This document shows, in pieces, positions 43,783 through 53,083 of a stretch of DNA of 64,000 bases. The notes under the pieces were generated by a model. It worked only from the letters and a program-made list of their open reading frames with translations, ran no database searches and was not told where the DNA came from. The position numbers were made by a program, and so were the translations under genes. Positions within the stretch are counted from its first letter, which is position 1, and every line of letters starts with the position of its first letter. Source of the stretch: Variovorax sp. PBS-H4 (GTDB lineage Bacteria; Pseudomonadota; Gammaproteobacteria; Burkholderiales; Burkholderiaceae_C); assembly GCF_901827205.1 (NCBI RefSeq), contig NZ_LR594675.1, forward strand, positions 4,960,001 to 5,024,000. Reading direction: 5' to 3'.

Positions 43783-43788
43783 AGTGTA
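43783..43788 (-). promoter_or_regulatory. murJ: candidate -10 box of murJ (leaderless type)
   Basis: TACACT on the minus strand, 7 nt before the GTG start. Same spacing class as the polA, uvrD and orn boxes. Confidence 0.3.
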
Positions 43789-43840
43789 TGTGGCTGCGCG
43801 TGTCTTCCCAGGCGCCCGCGACGGACGATTGCCCCTGCCC

Positions 43841-43846
43841 TATAAT
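43841..43846 (+). promoter_or_regulatory. rpsT: -10 box of rpsT
   Basis: A perfect TATAAT about 47 nt upstream of the rpsT ATG. The -35 is not obvious. Confidence 0.65.
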
Positions 43847-43893
43847 GGAGGGCTTTGCCGCATCATCCGCAGACACCGTAAGGAACATCCACC

Positions 43894-44205
43894 ATGGCAT
43901 CCACCAAGCCGAAGAAAAAGAACCCGCGCCTCGCGTCGGGCCGCAAGCGCGTCCGCCAGGACACCAAGCTCAACGCCGCAAACACCTCGCTGCGCTCCAA
44001 GTACCGCACCGCTGTGAAGAATGTCGAGAAGGCCGTCGTCGCTGGCGACAAGACCAAGGCGACAGAACTCTTCGCGAAGGCCCAGAGCATCGTCGACACC
44101 ATCGCCGACAAGGGCATCTTCCACAAGAACAAGGCTGCTCGCGACAAGAGCCGCCTGGCGGCCAAGGTCAAGACCCTGGCCCTCGCCGAAAAGGCCGCCG
44201 CCTGA
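43894..44205 (+). CDS. rpsT: 30S ribosomal protein S20
   Basis: A 103-residue basic S20 (E. coli has 87). Opening MASTKPKKKNPRLASGRKRV, then RQDTKLNAANTSLRSKYRTA and an Ala/Lys-rich end. AAGGAA lies 9 nt upstream of the ATG. It has its own promoter and terminator. Confidence 0.97.
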   Translation: MASTKPKKKNPRLASGRKRVRQDTKLNAANTSLRSKYRTAVKNVEKAVVAGDKTKATELFAKAQSIVDTIADKGIFHKNKAARDKSRLAAKVKTLALAEKAAA

Positions 44206-44278
44206 CGTCTTCAGGCAAGCCCGGACAGGCCTCCCGCCAGTCCGCCGTTTGATCTGGGTGCGCTGCAGCAAAGTGAAA

Positions 44279-44300
44279 AACCGCCTTCGGGCGGTTTTTT
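44279..44300 (+). terminator. intrinsic terminator of rpsT
   Basis: AACCGCC-TTCG-GGCGGTT with a stable TTCG tetraloop and a run of T. It lies 73 nt after rpsT. A run of A on the other side could also serve the convergent DUF3579 gene. Confidence 0.92.
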
Positions 44301-44321
44301 CATGGGCTGGTTGTTCTTCCC

Positions 44322-44654
44322 CTACTTGCGATTGCCTGCCGGCCCCGGCGGGTCGGGCACCAGGCACGCCTCGGCCACCTGCAGGTTGTTGTCCTTGGCG
44401 AAGTTCATCACGAAGTCCCAGGCCATGACCTCGGCCTCGCGCAATTCGGCGCTCACCACCACGCACTTGACGCCGTTCACCACCGTCGGCACGCACCAGG
44501 GCGAATAGCTCAGGTGGCTGTCCGGCTGCGGGCCGCCCGGCCGGAACGAGCACATCACGCCCGCCAGCCGCTCGGCCCAATCGCTCGGGCGAAACGTCCG
44601 GCCATCATGGGTGATGCCCTGAATGAAAACTTGTTTGGGAATGGGGGGAGCCAT
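44322..44654 (-). CDS. DUF3579-family protein
   Basis: A 110-residue cytoplasmic protein of the betaproteobacterial DUF3579 family, with PKQVFIQGITHDGRTFRPSD, WAERLAGVMCSF and VPTVVNGVKCVVV. No function is known. The ATG at 44654 begins the conserved part. Its place between rpsT and argD is conserved in related genomes. Confidence 0.82.
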   Translation of the reverse strand: MAPPIPKQVFIQGITHDGRTFRPSDWAERLAGVMCSFRPGGPQPDSHLSYSPWCVPTVVNGVKCVVVSAELREAEVMAWDFVMNFAKDNNLQVAEACLVPDPPGPAGNRK

Positions 44655-44785
44655 GGGTTGCGCGAAGGACGCAGACAGGTGCTGCGCTGCACAATGGATT
44701 CTATCCGGGCGGGTCTCGCAAGCGACACCGGAGCACGGCATTGCTGTGATGCGCAATCCTCAACGACGCTGCCGAGACGCAACCC

Positions 44786-44791
44786 TAGAAT
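44786..44791 (+). promoter_or_regulatory. candidate -10 box of argD-argF
   Basis: TAGAAT 24 nt before the argD ATG, with CGGAG as ribosome site between them. No ARG box was recognised. Confidence 0.45.
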
Positions 44792-44815
44792 CGCTTTTCC
44801 TTTTTCGGAGATCGT

Positions 44816-46021
44816 ATGAGCGCCACTGCCGCCCCCTCCTCGCCCCATGTCATGAACACCTACGGCCGCCTGCCGATCGCACTGTCGCATGGCCAGGGCT
44901 GCCGAGTGTGGGACACCGAGGGCCGAGCCTATCTTGACGGCCTGGGCGGGATTGCAGTCAACACCCTGGGCCACAACCATCCCGAGCTGGTGCCCGCTCT
45001 CCAGGAGCAGCTCGCCAAGCTGATCCACAGCTCCAACTACTACCACGTGCCGGGCCAGGAGCAACTGGCCGCCAAGCTCACGGAGCTCTCGGGCCTGACC
45101 AACGTTTTCTTCTGCTGCACCGGCCTGGAAGCCAATGAGGCCGCGCTGAAACTCGCGCGCAAGTTCGGCCACGACAAGGGCATCGAGCGCCCCGAGATCG
45201 TGGTCTACGAGGCCGCGTTCCATGGCCGCAGCATCGCCACCCTGTCAGCCACCGGCAACCCCAAGGTGCAGCAGGGCTTCGGCCCGCTGGTCGAGGGCTT
45301 CATCCGGGTCCCGCTCAACGACATCGAGGCGCTGAAGAAGGCCACCGAAGGCAACCCGAACGTGGTGGCCGTGTTCTTCGAGACCATTCAGGGCGAAGGC
45401 GGCATCCATCCCATGCGCTGGGACTACCTGCGCGCGGTACGCCAGCTGTGCGACCAGCGCGACTGGCTGATGATGATCGACGAGGTGCAGTGCGGCATGG
45501 GCCGCACCGGCAAGTGGTTTGCGCACCAGTGGGCCGGCATCAAGCCGGACGTGATGCCGCTGGCCAAGGGCCTGGGCTCGGGCGTGCCGGTCGGCGCGGT
45601 CGTGGCCGGCCCGCGTGCTGCCAACATCTTCGCTCCCGGCAACCACGGCACCACCTTCGGCGGCAATCCGCTCGCGATGCGCGCCGGCATCGAGACCATC
45701 CGCATCATGGAAGAGCACAAGCTGCTCGACAACGCCGCCAACGTCGGCGCGCACCTGAAGGGCGCGCTGGAGCGCGAGCTCGGCGGCCTCGCCGGCGTCA
45801 AGGAAATCCGCGGCCAGGGCCTGATGCTGGGCATCGAGCTCGACCGTCCCTGCGGCGTGATCCTCAACCGCGCCTGCGAGGCCGGGCTGCTGCTGAGCGT
45901 GACTGCCGACAGCGTGATCCGCCTGGTGCCGCCGTTGATCCTCAGCGTGGCCGAAGCGGACGAGATCGTCGCCATCCTTGCGCCGATCGTGAAGACCTTC
46001 CTCGCGGAGGCCACGCCATGA
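44816..46021 (+). CDS. argD: acetylornithine aminotransferase
   Basis: A 401-residue class III PLP transaminase of arginine synthesis (also succinyldiaminopimelate in some bacteria). MNTYGRLPIALSHGQG, FCCTGLEANEAALKLAR, MMIDEVQCGMGRTGKWF and the PLP-lysine motif MPLAKGLGSGVP are intact. GTTFGGNPLA follows. The stop overlaps the argF ATG (ATGA). Confidence 0.94.
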   Translation: MSATAAPSSPHVMNTYGRLPIALSHGQGCRVWDTEGRAYLDGLGGIAVNTLGHNHPELVPALQEQLAKLIHSSNYYHVPGQEQLAAKLTELSGLTNVFFCCTGLEANEAALKLARKFGHDKGIERPEIVVYEAAFHGRSIATLSATGNPKVQQGFGPLVEGFIRVPLNDIEALKKATEGNPNVVAVFFETIQGEGGIHPMRWDYLRAVRQLCDQRDWLMMIDEVQCGMGRTGKWFAHQWAGIKPDVMPLAKGLGSGVPVGAVVAGPRAANIFAPGNHGTTFGGNPLAMRAGIETIRIMEEHKLLDNAANVGAHLKGALERELGGLAGVKEIRGQGLMLGIELDRPCGVILNRACEAGLLLSVTADSVIRLVPPLILSVAEADEIVAILAPIVKTFLAEATP

Positions 46022-47010
46022 GCGCCGCCCGGCCGCCCGAAGGCGCTCGCCCCGCAGCTGCAGGCGAAGGCTTTCCGAAGACAGCGGGCCCGGCCCTGCG
46101 CCACTACCTTCAGTTCTCGGACTTCACCGCCGAAGACTATGCCTATGTCTTCGCGCGTGCCGCGCTGATCAAGAAGAAGTTCAAGGCCTACGAGAAGCAC
46201 CAGCCGCTCACCGACCGCACCCTGGCCATGATCTTCGAGAAGGCCTCGACGCGCACCCGCGTGAGCTTCGAGGCCGGCATGTACCAGCTCGGTGGCAGCG
46301 TGGTGCACCTGACCACCGGCGACAGCCAGCTCGGGCGCGCCGAGCCCATCGAGGACAGCGCCAAGGTCATCAGCCGCATGGTCGACCTGGTGATGATCCG
46401 TACCTTCGAGCAGACCAAGATCGAGGCCTTTGCCGCGCACTCGCGCGTGCCGGTGATCAACGGCCTCACCAACGAGTTCCACCCCTGCCAGATCCTGGCG
46501 GACATCTTCACCTACATCGAGCACCGCGGCTCCATCGCGGGCAAGACGGTGGCTTGGGTCGGAGACGGCAACAACATGGCCAACACCTGGCTGCAGGCCA
46601 GCGAGATCCTGGGCTTCAAGGTGCACGTGAGCACGCCGAGCGGCTACGAGGTCGACCAGTCGATCGCCGGCATCCGCTCGGCCGACAGCTACCAGGTCTT
46701 CAAGGACCCGATGGAAGCCTGCAGCGGCGCCGACCTGGTGACCACCGACGTGTGGACCAGCATGGGCTACGAGGCCGAGAACGAGGCTCGCCGCGCCGCT
46801 TTCGCCGAATGGTGCGTGGACGAGGACATGATGCGGGCGGCCCGGCCCGACGCCCTCTTCATGCACTGCCTGCCCGCGCATCGGGGCGAGGAGGTGCAGG
46901 CCGAGGTCATCGACGGCCCGCAATCCGTCGTCTGGGACGAGGCCGAGAACCGCCTGCACGCGCAGAAGGCGCTGATGGAATTTCTGCTGCTGGGTCCTCA
47001 ATCCGCATGA
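46018..47010 (+). CDS. argF: ornithine carbamoyltransferase
   Basis: A 330-residue enzyme making citrulline from ornithine and carbamoyl phosphate. Carbamoyl-phosphate motif EKASTRTRVSFE, the FHPCQILAD segment and ornithine-site HCLPAHRG are complete. The N-terminal 25 residues are a variable Ala/Pro-rich extension. Coupled to argD by a 4-nt overlap. Convergent with putA across a 43-nt gap holding a short hairpin CACGCA-CC-TGCGTG without T-run. Confidence 0.95.
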   Translation: MSAARPPEGARPAAAGEGFPKTAGPALRHYLQFSDFTAEDYAYVFARAALIKKKFKAYEKHQPLTDRTLAMIFEKASTRTRVSFEAGMYQLGGSVVHLTTGDSQLGRAEPIEDSAKVISRMVDLVMIRTFEQTKIEAFAAHSRVPVINGLTNEFHPCQILADIFTYIEHRGSIAGKTVAWVGDGNNMANTWLQASEILGFKVHVSTPSGYEVDQSIAGIRSADSYQVFKDPMEACSGADLVTTDVWTSMGYEAENEARRAAFAEWCVDEDMMRAARPDALFMHCLPAHRGEEVQAEVIDGPQSVVWDEAENRLHAQKALMEFLLLGPQSA

Positions 47011-47053
47011 TCGGCCGACCCACGCACCTGCGTGCGGCCAATTGGACTTCGGC

Positions 47054-50000
47054 TCAACCGATCGTCATGAGTGTTGCATTGCCGCCCGCCGCCGCCGTGT
47101 TGACGCTTAGCGACCGCTCGATCACCAGGCTCTCCAGCGGCACGTCGGTGGCGCGCGGCGGCAGCGCGCGGATGCCGACGATGGGACCCGCGCGCAAGGC
47201 GAGGGCCTCCGTCACGCCTCGCAGCGCCGTAACGTCGCCCTGGTAGAGCGCGGCATCGAAATTCACCGTGGCCGCTCGCCAGTCCTGAGCAATGGCAATG
47301 CGTTGCCGAACATCGGGCGGCAGCGATGCGAACAATGCTTCGTTCGCCGGCACGGCCGGCCAGACGGCCCTGCTGCCCACCGCCAAAACGGCCGCCAGTT
47401 GCGTGAGTCGGTCAGTGACATCGTCGGCCAGGCACAACACGGCCTCGCGCGGCAGCAGCGTATAGACGTTGCGCTCGCCGGTCGGCCCGACCAGCGTGCG
47501 AGCATGGCCGCTGCGAGACAGGCTCGCGAAGCGATCGCACAGGTCCGCCAAGCCCGGGTTGCCGTTGGCAGTGGCCCAGTCGCGCAATGCTGCCAACGCG
47601 CCGGCGGGCCGAACGGAATCCACGTCTTTCGTCGCGTTATACGGATCGGCCGCCATCAACGCCCGCGCCATCACGTCATCGGGTCGTGTCGCAAGCATGC
47701 GGTACATGTAGAGCGGTCCACCGGCCTTGGGCCCGGTCCCCGACAGGCCTTCTCCTCCGAAGGGCTGCACCCCGACTACCGCGCCAACCATGTTGCGATT
47801 GACGTACACGTTGCCGGCGCGCGCGTGCTCGACCACCTGCGCGATCGTCTCGTCGATACGGGTGTGCACGCCCAGCGTGAGGCCGTAGCCGGTGCTGTTG
47901 ATCTGGCCGATCAAGGCGTCGAGTTCCCGGCGCCGATAGCGCACCAGGTGCAGCACCGGCCCGAACACTTCGCGCTGCAGTTCCGACAAGCTGTCGAGTT
48001 CGATCAGGGTCGGCACGACGAAGGTGCCTGCCAAGGTCGCGCCGCCGACCTCTCGCGCCTGGCGGTAGACTTTGCGGCCACGCTGCCGCATGCCCGCGAT
48101 GTGCGTCTCGATGCCGTCGCGCGCCTCGGCATCGATCACCGGCCCAACGTCGATGGCCAGGCTCGCCGGATTGCCAATGCGGCTTTCGGCCATGGCACCC
48201 TTGAGCATCTCTATCACGCGGTCGGCCACGTCGTCCTGCACGCACAGCACGCGCAGGGCCGAGCAGCGCTGGCCAGCGCTGTCGAAGGCCGATGCGACCA
48301 CGTCCGTCACGACCTGCTCCACCAGCGCCGACGAGTCGACGATCATCGCGTTCTGGCCGCCGGTCTCTGCGACCAGCGGCACCGGACGGCCGTCGGCCCC
48401 GAGGCGTGAGGCCAAGGTCTTCTGCAGGATGTGCGCCACTTCGGTCGATCCGGTGAACATCACGCCCTGCACGCGTGCATCGCCGACGAGCGCGGCACCA
48501 ACCGTCTCGCCGCGGCCGGGCAGCAACTGCACCGCCGCATGCGGTACGCCGGAGCGCCAGAGCAGACGCACGGCTTCGGCAGCGACCAGCGGCGTCTGCT
48601 CGGCGGGCTTGGCCAGCACGGGATTGCCTGCGGCCAATGCGGCGGCGACCTGGCCGACGAAGATCGCCAGCGGAAAGTTCCAAGGGCTGATGCACACCAT
48701 CGGTCCCAGCGGACGATGGGCCTCGCCCGAAAACTCGCGGCGTGCCTGCGCGGCATAGAAGCGCAGGAAGTCGACCGCCTCGCGTACCTCCGCGATGCCA
48801 TTGGCAAAGGTCTTGCCCGCTTCGCGCGCCAGCAGCCCCAGCAATCGCGGCATGCCTTCTTCGAGCAGGCTGGCCGTCTGCTCGAGCCGATCGGCGCGCT
48901 CTGCTGCCGGCGTGGCCGCCCAGGTCGGGGCGACCTGCAGCGCCGACGCGATTGCGACGTCGACGTCGCCAAGCGTCGCTTCGCAGACTTGACCGACCAC
49001 ATCGTTCAGGTCCGCGGGATTGCGCAGCAGCTCGGTGTGGGCGCCCGCCGCACGCCGTGCTTCGGCAAGCATCGGGCCTGCCGTCCACGCTTCGTCTGCG
49101 CTCTCGCGCAGCGCGGACTGCAATGCGCGCAGGCTGTCGTCACTGGCGAGATCGAGGCCCTTGGAGTTAGTTCGTGCTCGGCCGTAAATGTCGCCCGGCA
49201 GCGGGATCGACGGATGGGGCAGTCCGACGGCGCCCTCGCCGGCAGCCATCTGCTGGACCGTCGCTACCGGATCTTCCACCAGCTTCTCGATCGCGATCGT
49301 CGGATCCGCAATGCGGTTGACGAACGACGTGTTGGCGCCGTTCTCGAGCAGGCGGCGCACCAGATAGGCGAGCAGCGTTTCGTGCGTGCCGACCGGCGCA
49401 TAGATCCTGCAAGGACGCCCGAGCTTGCCGGCCGCGGTCGTCCCGACAACCTGCTCGTACAGCGGCTCGCCCATTCCATGGAGGCACTGGAATTCGTACT
49501 GACCCGGCGCATAGGCGGCGGGCTCTGCCATCTCGTAGATGGCCGCCAGTGTGTGTGCATTGTGGGTTGCGAATTGCGGATAGATCGCCTCGGGCGCCGA
49601 GAGCAGCTTGCGAGCACATGCGAGGTACGACACATCGGTGTAGGCCTTGCGCGTGTACACCGGGTAGCCTTCGAGGCCGTCGACTTGCGCGCGCTTGATT
49701 TCGCTATCCCAATAGGCACCTTTGACCAGGCGAACCATGAGGCGATGGCCGCTGCGCAGTGCGAGGTCGACGACGAAGTCGATGACGAAGGGGCAGCGCT
49801 TCTGATAGGCCTGGATCACGAAGCCAATGCCGTTCCAGCCCGCGAGTGCCGGCTCGAAACAGAGCCGCTCGAGCAGGTCGAGCGAGAGCTCGAGTCGGTC
49901 GGCCTCCTCGGCGTCGATGTTGAGTCCGATGTCGTAGCGCCTGGCAAGCAAAGTGAGTTCGCGCAGCACAGGGTACAACTCGTCCATCACGCGGCCGCGC

Positions 50001-50830
50001 TGGGCACGCACGTAGCGCGGATGCAAGGCAGACAGCTTGATAGAGATGCCCGGCCCCTCGTAGACGCCCCGGCTGGCAGAGGCTTTCCCGATGGCATGAA
50101 TCGCCTGCTCGTAGGCCGCGCGATACCGCTGCGCATCGTGTGCCGTCAGAGCGGCCTCCCCGAGCATGTCGTAGGAGTAACGGAAACCCTCGGCCTCGAG
50201 CTTTCGTGCGTGCTCCAGCGCCTGCTGGATCGTCTCACCGGTCACAAACTGCTCGCCCATCATCCGCATCGCCATGTCGACGCCCTTGCGGATCAGCGGC
50301 TCGCCGCCTTTCCCGATCAGGCGCGTGAGCGTGACGGAGAGGCCGGCCTCACTGTGCGTTGCGACCAGCTTGCCGGTGAGCAACAGCCCCCAGGTCGCTG
50401 CGTTGACGAACACGGAAGGACTGCGTCCTGCATGCGCCTGCCACTGGCCATCGGCGATCTTGTCGCGGATCAGAGCATCGCGTGTGCCCTTGTCCGGGAT
50501 GCGCAGCAGCGCTTCGGCGAGGCACATCAGGGCGACGCCTTCCTGCGAGGAGAGCGCGTATTCCTGCAACAGGCCCTGGACCAGCCCCGCGCGACCGCCG
50601 GCGTTCTTGCGGCTACGCAGCTGGGAGGCGATGCGATGCGCCAATTCGTGCGCGGCGCCGGCCGCCGCCGGGGCAAGCCGGGCACCTTCCAGCAATGGCG
50701 GCAACGCCTCAGGTTCCGATCGCCGGCAGGCGGCAGTGATGCTCGAGCGGAGGTCGCCTTTGGCCTCCAGCCCATCGGCAAAAGCCGAGAAGGGAAGAGA
50801 AGACGCGGCGGGGGCAGGACTGTGTGTCAT
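47054..50830 (-). CDS. putA: bifunctional proline dehydrogenase / L-glutamate gamma-semialdehyde dehydrogenase
   Basis: A 1258-residue PutA oxidising proline to glutamate. An FAD-dependent proline dehydrogenase barrel lies in the first ~560 residues (RLVKGAYWDSEIKRAQ, TRKAYTDVSYLACA, QFATHNAHT), then an aldehyde dehydrogenase with SPWNFPLAIF, VAETGGQNAM and nucleophile Cys856 in SAGQRCSALR, and the long-PutA C-terminal domain ending RSLSVNTAAAGGNATLMTIG. The N-terminal ribbon-helix-helix of E. coli PutA is absent, so this form should not repress its own gene. ATG 50830 used; 50854 is possible. Neither has a good ribosome site. Confidence 0.95.
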   Translation of the reverse strand: MTHSPAPAASSLPFSAFADGLEAKGDLRSSITAACRRSEPEALPPLLEGARLAPAAAGAAHELAHRIASQLRSRKNAGGRAGLVQGLLQEYALSSQEGVALMCLAEALLRIPDKGTRDALIRDKIADGQWQAHAGRSPSVFVNAATWGLLLTGKLVATHSEAGLSVTLTRLIGKGGEPLIRKGVDMAMRMMGEQFVTGETIQQALEHARKLEAEGFRYSYDMLGEAALTAHDAQRYRAAYEQAIHAIGKASASRGVYEGPGISIKLSALHPRYVRAQRGRVMDELYPVLRELTLLARRYDIGLNIDAEEADRLELSLDLLERLCFEPALAGWNGIGFVIQAYQKRCPFVIDFVVDLALRSGHRLMVRLVKGAYWDSEIKRAQVDGLEGYPVYTRKAYTDVSYLACARKLLSAPEAIYPQFATHNAHTLAAIYEMAEPAAYAPGQYEFQCLHGMGEPLYEQVVGTTAAGKLGRPCRIYAPVGTHETLLAYLVRRLLENGANTSFVNRIADPTIAIEKLVEDPVATVQQMAAGEGAVGLPHPSIPLPGDIYGRARTNSKGLDLASDDSLRALQSALRESADEAWTAGPMLAEARRAAGAHTELLRNPADLNDVVGQVCEATLGDVDVAIASALQVAPTWAATPAAERADRLEQTASLLEEGMPRLLGLLAREAGKTFANGIAEVREAVDFLRFYAAQARREFSGEAHRPLGPMVCISPWNFPLAIFVGQVAAALAAGNPVLAKPAEQTPLVAAEAVRLLWRSGVPHAAVQLLPGRGETVGAALVGDARVQGVMFTGSTEVAHILQKTLASRLGADGRPVPLVAETGGQNAMIVDSSALVEQVVTDVVASAFDSAGQRCSALRVLCVQDDVADRVIEMLKGAMAESRIGNPASLAIDVGPVIDAEARDGIETHIAGMRQRGRKVYRQAREVGGATLAGTFVVPTLIELDSLSELQREVFGPVLHLVRYRRRELDALIGQINSTGYGLTLGVHTRIDETIAQVVEHARAGNVYVNRNMVGAVVGVQPFGGEGLSGTGPKAGGPLYMYRMLATRPDDVMARALMAADPYNATKDVDSVRPAGALAALRDWATANGNPGLADLCDRFASLSRSGHARTLVGPTGERNVYTLLPREAVLCLADDVTDRLTQLAAVLAVGSRAVWPAVPANEALFASLPPDVRQRIAIAQDWRAATVNFDAALYQGDVTALRGVTEALALRAGPIVGIRALPPRATDVPLESLVIERSLSVNTAAAGGNATLMTIG

Positions 50831-51114
50831 GACGGTACCGGTTGGTGGATACATCGATCATGCAGCCGCACCACCCGAATATCTGGTCAAAAATTCGGTT
50901 GCATGCAGAACAAATCACTATCGCAAATGGAGCGATTTCCTGTCCTCTCATGACTGCTGCGCGTGATCGAAGTATTGGCAGACAACCGCAAGCTCGATTC
51001 GGGCTCTCGCAATGAAGCAACAGATGGGCACCGGCCTGCGGGGCATGAGCAGTGTTTGCGTTCTGTTGGAAATAACCGACACCACGTCGCGGTTCACGGC
51101 GCTAACTTCGCGCC
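50831..51114. other. divergent intergenic region putA/kynB
   Basis: A 284-nt gap, AT-richer than the genes. It must hold the putA promoter and any regulator sites. A TTGCATGCA near 50897 is an imperfect palindrome of the size Lrp/AsnC proteins bind, but there is no adjacent Lrp gene to support it. Only the TAACTT before kynB is called as a promoter element. Confidence 0.4.
51103..51108 (+). promoter_or_regulatory. candidate -10 box of the kyn operon (leaderless type)
   Basis: TAACTT ends 6 nt before the kynB ATG. No Shine-Dalgarno precedes the ATG. Confidence 0.3.
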
Positions 51115-51753
51115 ATGAACCAACGCATCTGGGACATCTCGCCGCCGGTGCACGAGGGCGCGCCGGTGTTCCCGGGCGACACGCCCTATCGGCAGCGCTG
51201 GGCGGCGACCATCGCGCCAGGCTGCCCCGTCAATGTCAGCGAGATCACGCTGTCACCGCACGTCGGCGCGCACGCCGACGCGCCGCTGCACTACGACCCT
51301 CAGGGCGCGAGCATCGGCGCGGTGGACCTCTCCCCCTACCTCGGCCCTTGCCGGGTGATCCACGCGATCGCGCGCGGGCCGCTGGTCGAATGGGCGCACA
51401 TCGCCCATGCCGTCCATGACCTGCCGCCACGCGTGCTGGTGCGCACCTATGAACGCGCCCCCGTCGACCGCTGGGACGGTGCGCTCGCGGCCTACGCGCC
51501 CGCCACCATCGAGCGCCTCGCCGCACTGGGCGTGAAGCTCATCGGCATCGACACTGCCAGCATCGACCCGGCCGACAGCAAGACCCTCGACAGTCACCAG
51601 GTCATCCGCCGCCTGGGCCTGCGCGTGCTCGAGAACCTCGTGCTCGACGAGGTGCCGGAGGGCGACTACGAACTCATCGCGCTGCCGCTCAAGCTGGTGA
51701 CGGCCGACGCATCCCCCGTTCGCGCCGTGCTGCGCGAACTCACCATCCCATGA
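51115..51753 (+). CDS. kynB: arylformamidase (kynurenine formamidase)
   Basis: A 212-residue cyclase-fold metal hydrolase that converts N-formylkynurenine to kynurenine. WDISPPVHEGAPVFPGD opening and the metal motif HVGAHADAP (His49, His53, Asp55) are intact; GIDTASIDPADSKTLDSH follows. First of three genes for tryptophan to anthranilate; overlaps kynU by 4 nt. Confidence 0.95.
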   Translation: MNQRIWDISPPVHEGAPVFPGDTPYRQRWAATIAPGCPVNVSEITLSPHVGAHADAPLHYDPQGASIGAVDLSPYLGPCRVIHAIARGPLVEWAHIAHAVHDLPPRVLVRTYERAPVDRWDGALAAYAPATIERLAALGVKLIGIDTASIDPADSKTLDSHQVIRRLGLRVLENLVLDEVPEGDYELIALPLKLVTADASPVRAVLRELTIP

Positions 51754-53036
51754 CCATGACTCTCGACGACTGCCGGCGCCTCGATGCCCAAGACCCCCTT
51801 GCCGCGCTGCGCGGCCACTTCATCCTGCCCGAGGGCGTGATCTACCTCGACGGCAATTCGCTCGGCGTGCTGCCCAGGGCCGCGCCTGCGCGCATCGCCG
51901 AAGTGGTCACGCAGGAGTGGGGCGAAGGCCTGATCCGCTCCTGGAACAGCGCGCGCTGGATCGACCTTCCGCAGCGCCTGGGCGACAAGCTCGCCCGCCT
52001 GATCGGCGCTGCGCCGGGCGAAGTGGTCTGCACCGACGGCACCTCGGTCAATCTCTACAAGGTGCTGTTCGCGGCCCTCTTGCAGATGGAGCCCAGCGGC
52101 CGCCGCGTCGTACTCAGCGAGCGCAGCAACTTCCCGACCGACCTCTACATCGCGGAATCGCTGTGCCGCGAGCGCGGCTTCACGCTGAAGCTCATCGAGG
52201 AAAGCGAGCTGCCCGCCGTGCTGGACGACCAGGTGGCGGTACTGATGTTGACGCACGTCAACTACCGCACCGGCGCGATGCACGACATGAAGGCGCTCAC
52301 CGCAGCGGCCCACGCCGCCGGCGCGCTCACGGTGTGGGACCTGGCACACAGCGCGGGCGCCGTGCCGGTAGAGCTCAACGACTGCAGGGCCGATTTCGCG
52401 ATCGGATGCGGCTACAAGTACCTCAACGGCGGCCCGGGCGCGCCGGCCTTCGTCTGGGTGCATGCGCGGCATGCCAGCCGTTTCGAGCAGCCTTTGTCGG
52501 GCTGGTTCGGCCACGCAGCGCCTTTCGAATTCACGCCGCATTACCGTCCTGCCCAGGGAGTCACGCGGTACCTCTGCGGCACCCAATCCATCCTGGCCCT
52601 GTCCGCGCTCGAATGCGGACTCGACAGCGTGCTCGCGGCCGAGCCTTTCAACGGCGGCCGAGGCGGCATGGCGGCCTTGCGCGCCAAGTCACTGGCACTG
52701 ACCGATGCCTTCATCGCCCTGGTCGAGGAACGCTTGCCAAGACGCTTCGCGCTCGTCACGCCGCGCGAACATGCCCGGCGCGGTTCGCAGGTCTGCCTCG
52801 CACTCGCCGACAAGGGGCCGGGCGCCTACGCCATCGTGCAGGCCCTGATCGCCCGCGGCGTGATCGGCGACTTCCGTGCCGGCGATACACAAATGCCGGA
52901 CATCCTGCGCTTCGGCTTCACCCCTCTGTACCTCGGCTTCGAGGATGTCTGGCATGCCGTCGAGCACCTGGTGCAGGTGGTGGAACTCGAGGAGTGGAAG
53001 CGCCCCGAGTTCAACCAGAAGCTTGCCGTGACCTGA
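51750..53036 (+). CDS. kynU: kynureninase
   Basis: A 428-residue fold-type I PLP enzyme cleaving kynurenine to anthranilate and alanine. YLDGNSLGVLP, TDGTSVNLYK, VWDLAHSAGAVPV and the PLP lysine Lys223 in GCGYKYLNGGPGAPAF are present. A second in-frame ATG at 51756 is possible. Overlaps kynB; kynA follows after 47 nt. Confidence 0.95.
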   Translation: MTMTLDDCRRLDAQDPLAALRGHFILPEGVIYLDGNSLGVLPRAAPARIAEVVTQEWGEGLIRSWNSARWIDLPQRLGDKLARLIGAAPGEVVCTDGTSVNLYKVLFAALLQMEPSGRRVVLSERSNFPTDLYIAESLCRERGFTLKLIEESELPAVLDDQVAVLMLTHVNYRTGAMHDMKALTAAAHAAGALTVWDLAHSAGAVPVELNDCRADFAIGCGYKYLNGGPGAPAFVWVHARHASRFEQPLSGWFGHAAPFEFTPHYRPAQGVTRYLCGTQSILALSALECGLDSVLAAEPFNGGRGGMAALRAKSLALTDAFIALVEERLPRRFALVTPREHARRGSQVCLALADKGPGAYAIVQALIARGVIGDFRAGDTQMPDILRFGFTPLYLGFEDVWHAVEHLVQVVELEEWKRPEFNQKLAVT

Positions 53037-53083
53037 GGAAAGCCCATCATGAACTGCACGGCCCGCAGGGCGGAGGTTTTTCA

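Noticed and set aside
47021..47034. CACGCA-CC-TGCGTG hairpin as terminator between argF and putA
   Set aside because: It has only a 6-bp stem and no T-run on either strand, so it is not called a terminator.
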